From Chytridium lagenaria (lineage: Eukaryota > Chytridiomycota > Chytridiomycetes > Chytridiales > Chytridiaceae): a stretch of 64,000 nt of DNA. Under the pieces are notes generated by a model, which was not told where the DNA came from, did no database searches, and saw only the letters and a list, made by a program, of their open reading frames with translations. The stretch is from assembly GCA_025449115.1 (NCBI GenBank), contig JAHLKC010000047.1, forward strand, positions 124,001-188,000. Reading direction: 5' to 3'. Both the position numbers and the translations under genes were made by a program. Below are positions 32,503 to 43,229 of the stretch, piece by piece (position 1 is the first letter of the stretch; the number at the start of each line of letters is the position of its first letter).

Positions 32503-34871
32503 TCATGCGGCAAATCCGATTCCTCCAACACTCTGGGTAAGGCCATCAATCAGCTGTTCCTCCGCCAGCAATTGATCCACCTGAGCCTTTAAATACGTCT
32601 CCATCATCATCATAAGGTCATCTGATATCCGTTTCCGGAGCCTCTGCTCAACCACAAACTGTTGTGCTGAAAACCCTGGCCTCAGCAAATCCATGGTTGC
32701 CAATTCCGACTCTACTATTTTTGTAGGAGATATCAAATCAGGATAACTGACAACTGGCTGCCCAAATAGACCTGATTTGCGAGGTCTTCTCTCCTCTAAC
32801 GGCTTTCTGCTCTTCCTTTAAAGAAAAGCGGTAAAGAAGAGGAGTGAGATCATCCCCATCAACTCTTGACCGTTGATATGTTGCCCAGAGATTGCCAAAA
32901 TTCTGCTTGTCGATGTAGTTCATGCACGTGACGTAGACGTTGGTATTCGGTACGGCAAATGGATATAAGGCCTTAATTTCTGGCTCGTTGCCACGACTAA
33001 AGATGATGTTGATGGTCTCAATGGCTTGCCGTAGGATATCTGGGTCGTCCCATGAAGATGCAATATATGCAGTCAATGGGCCAAAGACTTCTCCGCTTGG
33101 ACCAACAACGTTTCTATAGATTAAATTAGTATGAATTACAATAAAGTTCCAATGTACTTAAAATGCTCCGGTGTCGCATCTCTATCCACAGAGTTTCTTA
33201 GAACGTGACAAGCTTCGCGCTTGCATTTTGCATCTCCAGTGTTCAGAATGCAGCGAACCGGCTCGAATAATCCCGCTTGACTAACCGCTTCCTTTTGAGC
33301 AGTCGTTCCAGCGGCAATGTTTGACAGGCAGTGAAGAACTTCAGCAACGACTTGCGGCGAATAGCTAGATCTGCGATTTAAGATCCTGTTAAATGCTGTA
33401 AGAATGTTTGCTTGCAGAAGCACCTAAAATTGTATCAATATAGTCATATGTGCATGTGCTTCCTCACATCCGTGTGTTCTGGCTTGGAATCACCCGTTAT
33501 GTTTGTAAGGGCTCGAAGAACTGGATTTAATAACATCGGCTTTTGTCCCTTTCTACGATTCATTCATATAGTGAATAATAGCGAGAGGATTGTTGAACTT
33601 ACAGCAGCTCAACCAACTTAATGCAGACCGTCGTGGTAATCAATTCGGTAATGCAGTCATCCCGTCCATGAAAGATCCGCGAAAGTGCCCAACAAGCCTC
33701 CATAAGAACTTCATCATTTTGACAGTATTCCAATGTTTCTTCTAAGAACCAAAACACCTTCTTAAGCTACAATAAAATAAGTTTGCCGTATGAGGAGCTT
33801 GGTATGTCACCTCTTCCCAGTCTTTTTTCCCATCTGCAAAGATTCGCGATCACCCAACAAACAACATGGAGACTCTGCGTTTCCTTTCTATACATGCCCT
33901 TAACCCTGGGAACAACACCTAAAAGAGGCTTGATGATTCCTTCGTCCAGCAAGCGCTGGCTAAAATCCATGTTATCCCCAGCAATATTCCCCAATGTCCA
34001 GGCAGCCTAGGTGAATTACATACTTGTATAATGACTTCTGATTTCTTACCTGAACCTGCACTTGGCTGATGGGAGACTTGAGTAAGAGAATTAAAGGTCC
34101 GATAAGATCGGCTTCCACGACAGCCCTCGTATCCTCTGAGGACCCTGCGGCGATATTTGTAAGAACCCAGCATGTTTCGTACTTCAAAATTGTGAGATGA
34201 CGATGTTTGCATCCATCATTCAAAGATCTTACCTGAATTGCAGGGGTTGAATGCAGCAGGAACTCGCGAAGACGACCAAGAATACCCAAATGTATCACTT
34301 TTTGCGTCTTATCCATTACCTCATCTTTATGTCCATCAGCAACACCCAAAGACAAGCCACATACCAAGACACATGAATCTGCGCAGCTGCTTCATCGCAT
34401 TTAAATTGTATTCTGCAACAGGATGTTTCAAGGCAATTAAGACTTGTTGGGAGTGCGCGGGTATCTTTTTGATATTGAGTTCATCAGTGTATATAGGATG
34501 ATACTCACCAGATATTTGAGGCCTTCAATATCTCCAGGAAGGTGAACTGTTCCATCTCCAGGGCCCAGCCCACCATTGTTGATGTCGACAGAAATCAGCT
34601 TTCTGTTGATAGTTTCAATCTCATTGTTCAGATCAAGAAGCTTTTTCCGGGGTCTGATAGTATCTATGTTAATGATCTGTGGCTGACAGCACACCTCACT
34701 TTGCTTTGGCAAGTGGCCCGCGATGGCGCAGCATCGGCAAGCCTGTTTTTGGGTCCATATCAAGCTCCTCGTGCACTTCTTCACGTTCATTCAGCCAGAA
34801 CACAGCGCATCCTCATCCATACCATCATCTTTCTCGGCCGCAGGCGGCGCATGGGTGTCCAAATCGATCAT
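32503..34871 (-). CDS. divergent importin-alpha-like armadillo-repeat protein
   Basis: Reads in many exons as a series of armadillo repeats of importin-alpha type. Examples are YETCWVLTNIAAGSSEDTRA with DLIGPLILLLKSP, AAWTLGNIAGDNMDFSQRLL, and LMEACWALSRIFHGRDDCIT. Others are NPVLRALTNITGDSKPEHTD and VVAEVLHCLSNIAAGTTAQK with CKREACHVLRN. The W..NIA.G pattern of importin alpha recurs in the N-terminal repeats. A classical importin-beta-binding domain (Arg/Lys-rich) is not evident at the N-terminus, which instead gives DLDTHAPPAAEKDDGMDEDA, an acidic stretch. The C-terminal third (DILRQAIETINIIFSRGNEP, then VGGIGFAA and stop) is unlike classical importin alpha. It may be a specialised adaptor rather than the housekeeping one. 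At least nine introns are present, with breaks near 34700 and 34800. Confidence 0.68.
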
Positions 34872-34954
34872 CTGGTCGTTGTGGGTTTGAAATTTGTCCA
34901 TTACACTGCACCAGAAATTGTTTGTCGGAGTTGTTTGTATCTAAATTTATTATG

Positions 34955-36973
34955 TCACAGGATGAGAGGCTCCAACACCTGTTGCAGCTCGTCAACACTG
35001 AAATGACCCTTCACAGTCTTATCAGCCCTTGAAGGAGGCACACCAATGCAAGTTATCCCCATTCCCTCAATTCTATGAACATCAACACTGATCTCGCCAT
35101 CCTCTGGATACACCAAATGTGTGATGAAGGAGCGCGGCGGGTATGGTTTTATCAAGTACCGACGGGACCCCGCACCTTCCATTTCTTCGTCAGCTTCCGG
35201 TGAAGATATGGGATCATCAGAATCCTCATCAGATTTATACCCCTCGTTGGCCGAGTTCACATGTGTCGCTCCAGCCATATCCTGCATCACATCACGCGTT
35301 GAGACCTTTCTCACTGCATCTTTTCGCGAATTTTCTGCAATGCATGAATAGTTCAACGCGTCTGTGATGGCGAGTATGAAATCGAGGGCCGAGTATCCAT
35401 CGGTTTCTCGATCTGTTGTTCCGTTTAAGAGCAGAATTTTGACTCTATCGGACGACTGATGATTCCCAACAAAGGAGACGGGGCTTGATGTGCTGTCTAG
35501 TGATGACTGCGAGTCAATACCAACAAATCTTCTTAAAGGCGAAGAGCCTTTGTTGGGCGGCGACATGGATGTTGAGGAAGACACCATATCCACGGGTTTT
35601 GGGAGTGAGGATAACCTTAGTGATGGCTCCTCCACATCGTCTGCCAACGAGCTCCCTACACCAGGCACGATAAGGCACGGTATTAAAGAAGTATAAAGAC
35701 TTCCCATTGAGTAGATTATGGTTTTCTTGCGTTGGAAGTGTAAGGGTGCGAGTTCGTTCAATGTTGGGAAAGTTTCAGAATGTTCTGCATTAATGTAAAA
35801 GACTCGTCGGATTGGAGACGGGAGTGATGGGGTTGCGTGGAGAGATTTAGAGAATATAAGGTTACTGCTTGATGAGCATCTTGATGATTGCCCTGAGCTT
35901 AGTCCGTTTAACCCATCTACAGATTTCTGAAATAGCTTCTGTTGTAGATTGACGACTTGTCGTCGCGGCGCTTTGGGCGTGCCGTGTGTAGATGGAACAA
36001 ATACAGGAATGTCTGAAATGGAGTTCCCCGTGTTCGTCTTTGTTCCAGGATGTGATATCTCACACTGCCCCACCACAACACTCCCATCACGTAATGCCGC
36101 TGCGATGGCAATAGTATTCCGTGTTGTTGCAATGATAGACATGACATCAGTTCGTGAAGGGGACCTCGTAATTCTTGCAAACTGAAATATTGCAGCCTCC
36201 AAAGAATCGAAGAAGAGCCTGCATCCCGTCAGAAAGAAGTTTCCGACAGAGCCTCCCCTAAAATCGAACAAAGGGCCATGTCCAGCCTGCTTCAAGATCT
36301 TGTAATGAAATTGCAGAAGGAAGGCTCGGATTGTTTCTTTGTAAGGCTCCGAAATGTCTTTCCAAAGAGAATGCGTTCCTTCTACTATGGATGCCCATTC
36401 TATCTTTGCAGGATGCATTAATGTTGGGTTAACTGGTTCATCCGCAGGTAGTCGATATGATAGAAGATTATGGACAGCACTGGCCTGATACGTTAGTTAT
36501 ATATTACAGAAAAATCCACCTCTGTTGTTTTTGTTTCTGCAAGCCTGACTAAACGAGATCGAATGTCCCCAATTCCAGGTCCGCCAACAACCTTCACGAT
36601 CTCTGATGTTGATCCTCCATCATCTGAAACCGGAAGCATGTAGCAAATATCATCAGTTATGCTCTACAACACCATTAGAGAGCATTTTTTTAAGGCTTTA
36701 CCTGAAGCATGCTGACGAACTGATTCGCAGCTGACCCTCCAGAAAACACAAGTATACTTTTCGTTGACTTTGACGGAGGTTCCCGAGGCGGATCTAGTTC
36801 AAAATTCAGATGATGTAATAATATCCCAAGGCCATACCTGGATTGGCAGCAATATCGATGTGAACCGATGTCACATTATCAGCGTAGGATCCTTGAAAGT
36901 TGCGAGTCCACCGCTGACGTCCATCAGATTGCTCCATTCCTTGACAATTCGCAGAAATCCCACGCTCCTCCAT
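34955..36973 (-). CDS. CofD-like (2-phospho-L-lactate transferase family/UPF0052) protein
   Basis: Fungal member of the CofD/YvcK-like family. In bacteria YvcK is needed for growth on gluconeogenic carbon and cell-wall regulation, and CofD proper transfers a phospholactyl group. The fungal role is unknown. ATG 36973 starts a short N-terminal exon. After an intron comes SILVFSGGSAANQFVSML, then DDICYMLPVSDDGGSTSEI and IGDIRSRLVRLA, the family's GG(T/S)...SDDGGS...GDIR signature. The large exon (34955-36418, 487 residues, unbroken) has GHGPLFDFRGGSVGNFFLTG, MSIIATTRNTIAIAAALRDG and SVVVGQCEIS. Then come RRVFYINAE and IIYSMGSLYTSLIPCLIVPG, KILLLNGTTDRETDGYSALD, and ITHLVYPEDGEISVDV. A Ser-rich insert sits between about residues 150 and 200 of that exon. 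Confidence 0.88.
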
Positions 36974-37194
36974 GACCGAAGACGTGAACGGAATGCGCTT
37001 CTTGACGCCGCAGAGTTCTTTTCAATCTGCGCAGCGATCAACAGCCGCGCTATGGTCTCAGCCTTCGACTAGAAAAGACAGTGAAAGGGATTTGGACAAA
37101 GCAGGTAAATTAAGGATGGGATGTCTTGATGTCTTGTTATTAAGCTAATGTATGCGCATTCGCAGCCAGTCGTGATGCAGCTGACGAATCAAGC

Positions 37195-38370
37195 ATGATG
37201 AATGGAATGTGGGACTCACGGCCTCCCCAGGAGCTGCTGGACCTGACTCAAAGTACCACCTTTAAGTTTAACACAGTCTGAGGTGGCATAGCATTCGTAT
37301 TCAAGTATGCGCAGAGACCGCCATTACGTGGGTCAGAACCGAAGAAAGCAGATGCATCACGTCCTTCATTCAATAATACAAAAGAAACTACTCGCAAAAG
37401 GATGCAGGATTTGTCGGTCACTGAGCTTGCTCATGGGCTGTCTATCGTCGAACCTATTATGCGCGATACCCTTCATCAAATTATGCAATACGCAGACGAC
37501 GCCAAGCAAGCATACCAGAACTCAATCAAAGCCAACGAGCAGCATAAAGAGGAGATAATGAATACTTTAAAGCATGCTACAGATGAGTTTTGTAAAGGTA
37601 CGTATCAACGGTTTCTCTTTATATATACAGTACGTAGGTAAAGAAAACTTGTTAAAGATTTCGGATACGCTCTATGACCTTATCAACGCGAATAAGTGCT
37701 CTAGTAAAATATCTGAGAAGGTTTGATCGTAGCCTCTATACGCGGCTCACATCTCACAGATGCTTGGTCAGATTGAGGAGAAGATAGGGCATTTGAACAA
37801 AAAAGTCCAGAGCATGGCTGACCGTGGGCGGAAGCAACTTAAAACCGCTTAGCTGACATTTCAGAAGGTCTTGCTGGAATGAAGAAGACCGCGATGGTGC
37901 CTGTGAAAATCGAAGGTGATCGAAAAAGTAAACAGTCACTGCCCTTCTCAGCTGGTGACGATGACATAAGTTTATTTGGGTGAGGAAGCCAGCCGTTATT
38001 TTTATTCATGACGACGAAGTACGGATTTTGAATGCGGTCGCCTACGCACATGATGAAATTAAACGGGATCCGAGAGCGCTTAATGGTAGGGTGTCAGTGC
38101 GAGCATCCGAAGAACCTCGAGTGAAGAAGCGGTCACTACGTGTTATTGAGGAAAATGATAAAATTCTTCTCAGGTGAGGGTCACTTTGTTACTATTCTAA
38201 TTTTAGCAAAGCTCGGCTTCCGAGTTTGATGGATATAAGCGTGAGGAGGTTGCGAAGTCGGAAACGCCTGGGCCTAAGGTATCGGTACGGTCATTGCATG
38301 CCAAGCGGAAACGAACTATCCGAATTCATGACCACGGAAACTTCACGGAAGACTATAGAACTTGAAAAAA
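37195..38370 (+). CDS. uncharacterised coiled-coil protein
   Basis: I do not recognise this gene. ATG 37195 gives MNGMWDSRPPQELLDLTQST, then after an intron SRPSFNNTKETTRKRMQDLS, and ELAHGLSIVEPIMRDTLHQI with QYADDAKQAYQNSIKANEQH, a strongly helical stretch. Short further exons read ISDTLYDLINANKCSSKISE and LGQIEEKIGHLNKKVQSMAD. The last part is basic (RASEEPRVKKRSLRVIEEND). The pattern is typical of a small coiled-coil subunit of a larger complex. The 3' end is not certain, with the last clear coding at about 38177. It sits between the CofD-like gene (divergent) and Dim1 (same strand). Confidence 0.45.
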
Positions 38371-38587
38371 ATACAAGCTGATGGCTGTCGCTAATTATGA
38401 TGCATAGAGTAACAGTATATAGTTATGTAACGATAAATAAAGAAGCACGTAAATGCAGTTTTTGTGTTTTAGATAAAAGCTTTAGGAGTTGACGTATCAA
38501 TTTTTCTGCTCCACTTGAAAGTCCTACAGTGAATACTAGCCATGAGGTTCGTAGCAGTGCGAATATAGCTTGAAGTGTTAACTAAAC

Positions 38588-39100
38588 ATAGTTACTTTCT
38601 ACCCCATCTTCCCATCAGGCTGGCATGTCGACCAGGCCATTCTCTCTGAAGAAGAAAGAGTGGTGGTTATTCGATTCGGACATGACTGGGATCCAACATG
38701 CATGCGGATGGATGAAGTTTTGTTCGGTATAGCTGAAAAAGTGAAGAACTTTGCGGTATTTTTACTTGGTAAGTCTCGTATATATAAATCAACCTTACAA
38801 GCCTCAAGGTGGATATCAGTGAAGTTCCGGATTTCAACAAGATGTACGAACTGTATGATCCATGCACCGTCATGTTCTTTTACCGCAACAAGCACATTAT
38901 GATCGATTTGGGAACTGGAAACAACAACAAGATAATTGGGCATTGGAGGACAAGAAGGAGATGATTGATATCGTTGAAGTGGTGTATCGAGGTGCAAAGA
39001 AAGGTCGTGGTCTTGTGGTCAGCCCAAAAGGTATGCTTCGGATGTTGCTTTTTGTTTGTAACTGATTCTGTGATAGATTACTCGACAAGTAAAGTATTAG
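38588..39100 (+). CDS. DIM1: U5 snRNP thioredoxin-like protein Dim1/TXNL4A
   Basis: Thioredoxin-fold component of the U5 snRNP, essential for pre-mRNA splicing in model fungi. Readable segments are SGWHVDQAILSEEERVVVIR, FGHDWDPTCMRMDEVLFGIA and VKNFAVFLL. After an intron come DISEVPDFNKMYELYDPCTV, MFFYRNKHIMIDLGTGNNNK and MIDIVEVVYRGAKKGRGLVV with SPKDYST. All are near-invariant in this family. The frame is broken by one base at the start (an AT-AGT where ATGAGT is expected, 38588), near 38617, and near 39092 just before the stop (39098-39100). Because this protein is nearly invariant, these breaks are better read as sequencing indels than as true mutations. Confidence 0.92.
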
Positions 39101-39172
39101 TTGGGTGTGGCGATGGGGAGTTTTTGATTGAAGACAGAGTAAAGGTCTACTATTTATTTGCTTGACAATATA

Positions 39173-40830
39173 TCACTTTTTTGCGAATTCTTCTTTTACC
39201 GCCGCCATCAGGCTTGAATCCAGAATGCAGTCGAGAGCAGTGAGAGCCATACATTTCGAAGCTCGAATTGTTGCCTTTATCGCCTCCGGAGTTTTAGCAG
39301 CTTCCCGAAACTCGTTGGTGTGAATATCATTCACGCAACCGATATCAAAAACTGGATGAATTCCAGGAACTATCTGGGTCACATTTCCCATATCTGAAAA
39401 CGTAAATATGAAAACATAAATGGAAGGAAGTTACCTGTGCTTCCATATGAAACGGATTCTTGAACCTTGCGATCGGCAAACACACAACCCAGTCTCCGTG
39501 CATGTTTTTCAAATCGCTCGGCAAGGACTGTGTTGATTCTTACATCAGCAAAAACTGGGTCCTCCACAACTTCAACCCGACACCCTGATGATAAAGCTGC
39601 TCCTTCGAATATATCGTGGACGCGTTTCCTTAGTTTGTATAAATCATCGACCTTTTCGGACCGCAAACTAATTTTTCCTAATAAGTAGGACCATAAACAA
39701 AGCAGTCCAAACTTACTAGAACTCGCCAGAAGTATGATCAGGAATAACTGTGCAAGATTATTAAATATTTACTCGGAATGGTCTCACCATTGGGAGCAGC
39801 TCCGCCGTTCTTGATAATGCCATGGATGCGAGAGGTAGGTAGATTTTGTTGGCTTTGGAATTTTAACAGATAAAATGAGACTGAATTATATACCGTAGCA
39901 GTCCAATAGCTTGGTAGCGGAGACCAGGGCATCCAATGCATTCACACCTTAAAGTATGTCAGATAATCATCAAAAGAAGAAGTTATGCCTACCCTCCCAA
40001 GGAGCAGCAGCAGCGTGGGCCGAAACTCCATGATAGTTCACCTGAAGAGATTGGAGGGCCAGGTACCTTGCCCAAGTGACATTAACTCTTCCGGGATGAA
40101 CCATAATGGCAATGTCACAGCCGGCAAAAGCATCCTTTTTGATCATTGATATCTTTCCTCCGGTGTCTTCTTCAGCAGGAGTTCCGTAAAGTCTAATGAC
40201 AACGTTCAAGGACAGTTTTTTTAACAGCCTTTTGCAAGCCCAGCGCCGCGCCTACTCCAGCTATAGCGATGAGATTGTGTCCGCATGCATGGCTTCAACG
40301 TGTTAAGGTATTCCAATAAGGTCTAAATATTACCCAATCTTTGGCAATGCGTCGTACCTTCACAGATTATTAGCTAAGGTTAAGCAATATGCACTTACTC
40401 TGATAGAAATGCGACCGTGATGGTCTCAGGCGTTCTTTCTAACCCTTCCAAATCCACTCGGCAATAAATGCAGTCTCAACTTCGCATGCGTTTCTTGGTT
40501 ACTTTAAAATCATGTTCTTCCATGCTAAATTGATTTTTTTTAGAGTTTTCTTAATAAGTTTCATCGTTTACATACAATGAGGCCAACAAGTTGTGAGCAT
40601 ATTTCTCCTTCCATGAAAGCTCTGGATTCGCATGAATCTTTCAACAAAAATGTAAGAGAATTGGATGATTCAATACATCAAGGTAACCTTCAACGATATG
40701 TCCTGCAGTATGTCGAGGTCTCCTCCAACCTGCTTTCCACTACGGGTAGCTTTGCTTGCATATCGGTCATCGTCATGCGCTCGTTCACCCAACTTGAAAT
40801 CCTGTGCGACTAAGATACGCTGAATTGGTC
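39173..40830 (-). CDS. M20-family amidohydrolase, PM20D2-like
   Basis: Zinc-dependent M20 peptidase/amidohydrolase, closest in pattern to PM20D2 (aminoacylase-1-like 2), which hydrolyses dipeptide-like amides. The N-terminal part reads IHANPELSWKEKYAHNLLAS, then TPETITVAFLSEYDALPKIG, followed by the HACGHN metal-binding motif. RLYGTPAEEDTGG carries the catalytic Glu pair. Then come MVHPGRVNVTWARYLALQSL, VNYHGVSAHAAAAPWEG and SRIHGIIKNGGAAPN. The dimerisation domain follows, and the C-terminus has FDIGCVNDIHTNEFREAAKT. The last exon ends at 39173. There are at least seven introns. The start codon is not resolved because no in-frame ATG follows the last upstream stop without a frame correction. 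Frame breaks lie near 40480 and 40450. Confidence 0.82.
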
Positions 40831-40849
40831 AGTCCTTGTCAAGTTCAAA

Positions 40850-43059
40850 ATGCCTCAGCTCATGAAAGGCCGTGATGGAGACGACAGCGATCTCGGAGGA
40901 GGGACAAGCTGCCTGTGAAGACTGGTGCTGAAAACGATTCGGAGCTTCCAGAGGGAATGGTTATTTCTTTTCAGTCGCTTGCTGCAGAGGGTGACATTCT
41001 CGCTAAGCAAGGGGACTTTCGGAAGGCTATCGATGCATACTCAAAAGTATGCATGCCTCCTACACACCAGGGTAACTTTCTGATAGGCCCTTGCAATGCG
41101 CCCAACTGAGAAGAACGTTTTGGTTGCGAGATCGAAATGCTTTCTGCAAATGGGTGATTCGCAGTCGGCTTTGGGAAGATGCAAACATGGCGCTAAAACA
41201 TGACCCGGAATTCTTTAAAGTACTCATCATTGCATCAGTGCGTACATTAATTCCGATAGGGTGTTTTTCAAAAAGCCGAAGCTCTTTACGCAAAGGGTGA
41301 TTTTGAAATGGCCTTGGTCTACTATCATCGCGGAAACAAGTTCCGTCCAGAGCTCGATGAGTTTCGTCTAGGCATTCAGAAAGCCAGAGAGGCCATTGAC
41401 AATTCGATAGGAAGTGAGTAACTACTCATTCAATATCGAAATGCGTGATTAAACATGTTTATAGACCCCAAGGATTATAAATTTCAACCTCCCTCATCCG
41501 TCCGTCCCATGACAGCAGGCGCTGTCCCAACATCGACCACGAGCGGCGGAGCAAATATCCCAAATGCGCGAGCAACCATAATGGCACCCGGTAGCGCAAA
41601 AGAAAGCTACGGCGTGAGGGTTCAGCAGCGTCCCACAAATCTGATAAGGTTCTTCTCGGAGAGCTTTATTCAGATAAAATTTATTTAGAGTCTCTATTGA
41701 ATGATAAAGGTAACAGTGGAAGAATAATAACGCCAACAGTTTTAGACTTTGTCCATAATCCAAATGATGAGATATGTTCTCTCGTGTCTGAGGCTTTAAA
41801 CTATTTGGAAACGAGAACCGAATTTTGGAGGCAGCAAAAACCTATATATGCACGCCGGAAAGAATACTCAAAAGTTCAAGCGAAGGCCATTTCAGGTAGA
41901 GTCTGACAAAAACATGCCGTATTTTAATCGCTCTCCTTCGTAGATCGAAATCGAGACCTTATTCACAGCAAAGCGAATCAGTTTCTGGAAAGACATCCCG
42001 ACCAGAGAAGAGGAAAGTCCGATGTAGAGGATGAAGAACCGAAAAAAGAAAGGTTACTTTCACTACATATGGCTCATACTAATTCTGGACCAGACCTAGT
42101 TCCTCGAAACCTGAATCTCTAAAAGCTATTAATGCATCCATGAATGTGATTAATGGAGGTACAAAGTGTTTCCTTTAGCATGAGTGGCTGACCATTTAAG
42201 CAATCGAGAGAGGAGATTTGCAAGACGCCTTAAAGTCTGCCAAGTCACTACTTACCCGTCTTAATAACATGGCCGGGCTGGATAACCGCGAGCGCGCTAT
42301 CTCTGACGTTTTAAGCACAATCGGAAATATTTATCTGGAAATGGATAACCTACCTCAAGCCATGCAACATCATCGCAAAGGTAATGGTCAAACCGCTCCT
42401 TGTTTTTAAATGTCGAAAAGATCTATCTCTCAGTCGATCCCATGGGATGGCAGACTGTATTAGCCGCGCATTAGGGAACATCGGAAGGACATGTGTGCGG
42501 TTAAAAAGATTTGAAGAAGCGATCACTTCATTTGAAAAGAAACTGGTATTAACCCCAGCTGGAACCTTGGAGCGAGCGTGGCTTTTGCATGATATTGGAC
42601 GATGTAATCTAGAACTGGGAAGTGACGATACGGCTATTTTGAAAGCAAATGAATGTTTAGCGATTGCGGAGGCGTTGAAAGATAAGAGATGGGCGCTCAA
42701 CGCGCATGTGCTGGCTGCACAGGCAGAGGGTAATTAGACTTTTTATTACGGTTTCAGTTAACGCGTAATTAGGGAGGTCTGGGAGGATATCTCAATCCAT
42801 ATCAGAGTACACATCAGCATTGCTTCTTGCCAATGACCTGCACGACGCAAGGGCAACAGAGGCTATCACACAGGCGATGGAGCTCACAAAGGCAGGACCA
42901 CAAAAGACAGGCGCAATGAAAGCCAAAGAGCCAAAGAAAACTGTCATGAAAACTAGATCTGTTAGCGCGGGTAGTGGTGTGAGGGCTGGACCTTCTACAT
43001 CACGGTTCAGTCGCCCTACAGTGACAGCGACTTCAAGCACCAAACCTATTGCTGTATGA
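40850..43059 (+). CDS. ODAD4/TTC25-like outer dynein arm docking protein
   Basis: TPR protein of the outer dynein arm docking complex of motile cilia. ATG 40850 starts PQLMKGRDGDDSDLGGGTS. The first TPRs read ISFQSLAAEGDILAKQGDFR with KAIDAYSK, then DANMALKHDPEFFK, and AEALYAKGDFEMALVYYHRG with RPELDEFRLGIQKAREAIDN. The middle region has VLLGELYSDKIYLESLLNDK and SEALNYLETRTEFWRQQKPI, matching the family's linker. C-terminal TPRs include ISDVLSTIGNIYLEMDNLPQ with AMQHHRK, and LGNIGRTCVRLKRFEEAITS. The tail is basic and Ser/Lys-rich. Eight or more introns and several one-base breaks (near 40915, 41100 and 41270) are present. Its presence implies that the organism builds a motile flagellum. Confidence 0.86.
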
Positions 43060-43229
43060 ACTACACACAAATTGGTTGCATGTTTTACAATTGATTATCA
43101 CTACCCTTTTAAACAAAACATTATCATCACGCAGCATAATTCTTAGAAAGCCGCTAAATTGTGCCTTAAAATTTCGGACAATCCCATTAGAAAGTTTGCT
43201 CCCTTCAAATCCTATTTGCAACTACGTCC

